From contig JALOLQ010000043.1 in assembly GCA_025455895.1 (NCBI GenBank), forward strand, positions 1 to 8,892: a DNA stretch of 8,892 nucleotides, given 5' to 3'. Under the pieces are notes generated by a model. That model was given only the letters and a program-made list of their open reading frames with translations, made no database searches and had not been told where the DNA came from. Position numbers and translations under genes: made by a program. Positions 6,583 through 8,892 of this stretch are shown here, piece after piece. This DNA is from Solirubrobacteraceae bacterium. GTDB lineage: Bacteria; Actinomycetota; Thermoleophilia; Solirubrobacterales; Solirubrobacteraceae. The stretch's first letter is position 1; every line of letters starts with the position of its first letter.

Positions 6583-7729
6583 GCGGGGGGTTCGCGCCCA
6601 GGCGCCGGGTGCGCCGGCTCCAGGCGATCGCCGGGCGCTCCACGAGCCGCCAGCTCAGCCAGGCCGCGAGCAGCGAGACGGGGAACGCGACGAGCACCGC
6701 CCCGAGCGGGCTGACGGGCATCAGCCCGCGGGCGCGCAGCCACAGCAGCACGGGCACGTGCCAGAGGTAGAGCCCGAAGGAGACCTCGCCCGTCCAGGCC
6801 AGCGGGCGCGCGCCGAGCAGCGCCGGGGGGCGTGCGACGGCCACCGCCAGGATCGCGGCGAAGCCGAGCGCGGCGGGCAGGTCGCGGATCACGCGCAGCC
6901 GGTAGGCCAGCGGGGTCCCCGCCTCAGCGCTCGCGTGCACCCACATGTCGCCCGTGACGAGCGCGAGGCCGCCGGCCGCGAGCAGCAGCGCCGCGCGGCC
7001 CGAGAGCCGGCGGCCCTGGACGAGCACCGCGGTGAGCATGCCGACCGCGAAGTACGGCAGCATCGCCGGCAGGCTCTTGGCGAGCGTCGCCGGCGGGATC
7101 TCGAAGCCCGAGAGCCAGCGGTTCCAGGCCACGCCGAGCCCGAGCGCCAGCAGCGGCACGAGCGCCTGCCCCGCGCGCGTCGGGCGCGCCCGCCAGGCCA
7201 GCGCCGCGAGCAGCGGGAGCAGCGCGTAGAACGCCGCCTCGACGGCGAGCGTCCACATCGGCGGGTCGAGCGTCATCACCGTCTCGGCGCTGCGGTTCTG
7301 GAGGAAGACGAAGAACAGCGGCAGCTGCTCGACCGGGGGCAGCCGCACCCCGGGCGCGCCGGCCAGCGGCCACAGCAGCAGCACGGAGCCCACGATCGCC
7401 AGCCAGTAGGCGGGCACGATCCGCCCGACCCGGTGGACCGCGTAGGTCGCGAGCCGCGGGCGCCGCCCCGTGCCGAGCCGGGCCGCCACCCACGGGCGGA
7501 AGAGCAGGTACCCGGAGAGCACGAAGAAGAGCACGAGCCCGATCCGCAGCTCGGCGGTGAAGGCCGCCAGCGGCGAGGCGTCGCGGGAGCCGGCCGCGCG
7601 CACCTCGGGGAGCGTGTAGAGCCAGGCGTGGAAGGCGAAGACGCTCAGCGCCGCGATGCCGCGCAGCCCGTCGATCGCGGCGTTGCGGCGTGCGCGCTCC
7701 GGCTGCGGGGCGGGCACGGCCACCGCCAC
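6470..7729 (-). CDS. Acyltransferase 3 (AT3) family membrane protein
   Basis: This integral membrane protein of up to 419 residues has about ten predicted helices. It carries the AT3 features: the R-x10-H motif in the first helix (Arg23 and His34 in IDGLRGIAALSVFAFHAW), FFVLSGYLLF (68-77), HRVGRIVPAYW (99-109), PMWTLAVEAAFY (157-168, conserved Glu164) and SFGLYLWHVPVL (317-328). AT3 proteins move acyl groups, often acetyl, onto sugars or other envelope molecules; the acceptor here is unknown. Possible starts are GTG at 7729, 7723 or 7717. The one at 7723 lies seven bases after a TAGCCT -10 box and would suit a leaderless transcript. The domain ends near residue 372. The remaining tail of about 45 residues (Pro, Ala, Ser and Arg rich) mostly runs antisense into the convergent amidotransferase gene and may be just a late stop codon. 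Confidence 0.9.
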   Translation of the reverse strand: MAVAVPAPQPERARRNAAIDGLRGIAALSVFAFHAWLYTLPEVRAAGSRDASPLAAFTAELRIGLVLFFVLSGYLLFRPWVAARLGTGRRPRLATYAVHRVGRIVPAYWLAIVGSVLLLWPLAGAPGVRLPPVEQLPLFFVFLQNRSAETVMTLDPPMWTLAVEAAFYALLPLLAALAWRARPTRAGQALVPLLALGLGVAWNRWLSGFEIPPATLAKSLPAMLPYFAVGMLTAVLVQGRRLSGRAALLLAAGGLALVTGDMWVHASAEAGTPLAYRLRVIRDLPAALGFAAILAVAVARPPALLGARPLAWTGEVSFGLYLWHVPVLLWLRARGLMPVSPLGAVLVAFPVSLLAAWLSWRLVERPAIAWSRRTRRLGANPPLSPAAPRSAGTARSHTRSSAPGAAPSPPGSPPRHARA

Positions 7730-7730
7730 G

Positions 7731-7736
7731 AGGCTA
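7731..7736 (-). promoter_or_regulatory. Candidate -10 box for the AT3 gene
   Basis: The minus strand reads TAGCCT, one base before GTG 7729 and seven before GTG 7723. If it is used, transcription starts at about 7723, making that GTG the first codon of a leaderless message. There is no Shine-Dalgarno sequence for any of the start candidates. The -35 is not recognisable. Confidence 0.4.
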
Positions 7737-7748
7737 GCGCCGCCGGTC

Positions 7749-7754
7749 TACCAT
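7749..7754 (+). promoter_or_regulatory. Candidate -10 box for the small membrane-anchored protein gene
   Basis: TACCAT is followed after nine bases by ATG 7764, and the bases between include GGGGAGG, a strong but very closely placed ribosome-binding sequence. The intergenic space to the divergent AT3 gene is only about 34 bases, so the two -10 candidates lie back to back. Confidence 0.3.
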
Positions 7755-7763
7755 GGGGAGGCC

Positions 7764-8135
7764 ATGTCGACCACGCTGCGCTTCGGACCGCACGACCCCG
7801 ACGAGGCCCTGCTGCGCGACCTCAACGCGCCGCCGCCGCTGGCCGACGCGCGCGAGGCGCTGGCCTACTGGAACGCCCGCCGCGAGCAGCTTCCGTGGCA
7901 CCGGTTCGCCGCGCGGCGCGAGGCGCGGGCGATGACGGGCGTCTGGAGCGAGCGCCTGCGCGAGGCGGAGATCGCCGCGCTCGGCGGCGGGCTGCTGGGC
8001 CGGGCGCGCCGCGCGCTGCTGATGCCGCGCCCGCGCGTCGGGGTGCTCGTGCGGCGGGCCCTGCTCGCGGCGACGGCGCTCTCGCTCGCCCTCGGCGCCG
8101 CGCTCGTGGCGCTCGTGCACGCGCTGTTCGGCTGA
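7764..8135 (+). CDS. Small protein of unknown function with a C-terminal membrane anchor
   Basis: This 123-residue protein begins MSTTLRFGPHDPDEALLRDL. I do not recognise a family. The first 90 residues look soluble, with acidic and basic charges mixed and a central stretch rich in Trp and Arg (AYWNARREQLPWHRFAARRE, 34-53). After two arginines (97-98) a hydrophobic helix at about 99-120 runs almost to the end, so the protein resembles a tail-anchored membrane protein with its body in the cytoplasm. The ATG at 7764 has GGGGAGG immediately upstream; frames opening earlier would cross the divergent AT3 start. The next gene begins 64 bases downstream in the same direction. Function is unknown. 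Confidence 0.75.
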   Translation: MSTTLRFGPHDPDEALLRDLNAPPPLADAREALAYWNARREQLPWHRFAARREARAMTGVWSERLREAEIAALGGGLLGRARRALLMPRPRVGVLVRRALLAATALSLALGAALVALVHALFG

Positions 8136-8150
8136 GCCGCACCGGCGGGG

Positions 8151-8165
8151 CACCCGAATCGGGTG
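8151..8165. repeat. Perfect 15-base palindrome between the small protein and the membrane protein gene
   Basis: CACCCGA and TCGGGTG are perfect inverted arms around a single A. It lies 15 bases after one stop and 35 before the next start. No T tract follows, so it is not a standard terminator; an operator or an RNA hairpin between cotranscribed genes is possible. Confidence 0.45.
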
Positions 8166-8185
8166 ACGCGCCCGCCCCCGCGTGT

Positions 8186-8192
8186 GGGAGGG
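8186..8192 (+). promoter_or_regulatory. Strong ribosome-binding site fixing the start at 8200
   Basis: GGGAGGG lies seven bases before ATG 8200, ideal spacing. It decides against the in-frame GTG at 8182, which would place this site inside the coding region. Confidence 0.75.
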
Positions 8193-8199
8193 TTCCCGC

Positions 8200-8850
8200 A
8201 TGAGCGATCCCGATCCCCGCGAGGAGACGACCACCGAGGCCACGCGCGAGGCCCCCGCTGCGCCCGCCGCGGCCACGCCCGAGCGCCGCACCGGGCGGAT
8301 CATCACGGCACGCGTGCTGATCGTCCTGGCGACGATCCTCGGCATCGTCTCGATCTTCTCGGCCTGGTCCTACCGCCAGCTGCTCGACACCGAGGTCTGG
8401 ACGGACACGAGCACCGAGCTGCTCGAGAACAAGGAGATCCGCGACCAGATCTCCACCTACCTCGTGGACGAGCTGTACGCGAACGTCGACGTCACCGCCG
8501 AGCTCCAGAACCGCCTGCCCTCCGACCTCTCCCCGCTGGCGCCCGTGATCGCCGGCGGCCTGCGCAACGCGCTCGACACCGTCGCGGACCGCGCGCTCGG
8601 GAACCCGCAGGTGCAGGCGATCTGGACCGACGCGAACCGCGTCTCGCACGAGCAGTTCGTGAAGGTCATCGAGGGCGGCGGGCCGAACGTCCAGACCACG
8701 GGCGGCGTCGTCACGCTCGACCTGCGCCGCGTGCTGACCGTGATCGGCGAGCGCGTCGGGCTGCCCGACGCGGTCGTCCAGAAGATCCCCCCGCAGGCGG
8801 CGAGCACCGTCGCGGCGCCGATGATGATCGCCTGCCACGCGAGCGTGTAG
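8200..8850 (+). pseudogene. Multi-pass membrane protein, N-terminal part; reading frame broken at about 8794-8805
   Basis: The frame gives 216 residues. The head is acidic and Ala/Pro rich (1-30), followed by a membrane helix (about 36-57, in TARVLIVLATILGIVSIFSA) and a region outside the membrane with WSYRQLLDTEVW, ELYANVDVTAELQNRLP (91-107) and TGGVVTLDLRRVL (167-179). From memory this matches the first half of an actinobacterial membrane protein family of roughly 400 or more residues, in which this region ends with a PPxA-like stretch and leads to several further helices. Here similarity stops at KIPPQA (195-200), and the frame closes after some 15 unrelated residues. The bases after about 8800 read better on the other strand. 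The N-terminal half is a real gene; the end is not its natural C-terminus. The exact break is uncertain by about ten bases. Confidence 0.7.
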
Positions 8851-8892
8851 AGCAGCGACGTGCCGATGTCGAACGCCGCGGTGGCCGCGGGC
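8795..8892 (-). pseudogene. Antisense fragment matching the C-terminal membrane part of the same family
   Basis: Read on the minus strand from the right edge, the frame gives PAATAAFDIGTSLLYTL followed by AWQAIIIGAATVLAA, a membrane helix with a preceding amphipathic segment. This resembles the late part of the family seen at 8200, where I remember a pattern like AAxxAWDIxTSLL, then a helix, then a Trp-Leu-Ala-Gly-Pro stretch. Here the expected Trp is replaced by the reverse complement of the plus-strand gene at CAGGCGGCGAGC (8794-8805). The frame is open to the edge. It could be part of an inverted piece of the same gene or of a second copy. Confidence 0.5.

Noticed and set aside
8182..8199. 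Upstream GTG start giving six extra residues to the membrane protein
   Set aside because: It would place the strong GGGAGGG ribosome-binding site within the coding region; ATG 8200 has ideal spacing.
6377..8203. Plus-strand open frame of about 608 codons
   Set aside because: It runs opposite the AT3 gene, whose motifs are clear, and its composition (Arg, Gln, Glu, His, Gly) is typical of an antisense shadow.
1..8892. CRISPR arrays, insertion sequences, phage or integrase genes
   Set aside because: No regularly spaced repeats, transposase or integrase motifs, or terminal inverted repeats were seen; the content is ordinary chromosomal genes.

Overview
The window is very GC-rich DNA from a high-GC actinobacterium. 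Thermoleophilia (Solirubrobacterales-like) is the best guess: the SecE head (MARDRQRAKQRKARQ), the NusG N-terminus and the multi-pass membrane protein at the right end resemble proteins I remember from that group. This placement is from memory, not from a search. Nine genes are read through or nearly through, and a tenth fragment lies at the right edge. Coding density is high and no gene-free stretch reaches 300 bases.

Left end, minus strand (1-941): the classic rpmG-secE-nusG order. These are a zinc-ribbon ribosomal protein L33, the SecYEG subunit SecE with a long charged N-terminal extension, and the start of NusG, which runs off the edge. A short spacer (942-1051) holds a rho-independent-type hairpin with a T tract and a candidate -10 box.

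Centre-left, minus strand (1052-4480): a tightly coupled three-gene operon of circularly permuted ATP-grasp protein, alpha-E protein and transglutaminase-like protein. The genes are joined by a 1-nt stop/start overlap and a 1-nt gap. This trio is a known conserved neighbourhood (COG2308-COG2307-COG1305) predicted to make and process amide-linked peptides or tags. To my knowledge its product and substrate are not established, which makes it the most biologically open system here.

Centre-right: divergent from that operon, a 12-helix MFS transporter (apparently leaderless) is followed by a class I glutamine amidotransferase-like protein on the plus strand. Converging on it is an acyltransferase-3 membrane protein on the minus strand, whose reading frame runs about 113 bases antisense into the amidotransferase gene.

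Right end, plus strand: a short protein with a C-terminal membrane anchor, then the N-terminal part of a multi-pass membrane protein. That last gene breaks at about 8794-8805. Beyond the break the DNA reads, on the opposite strand, as what looks like the C-terminal membrane part of the same protein family. This is either a real inversion, a head-to-head or tail-to-tail arrangement of paralogues, or (most likely, 90-100 bases from the end) an inverted assembly or amplification chimera joined at a short microhomology.
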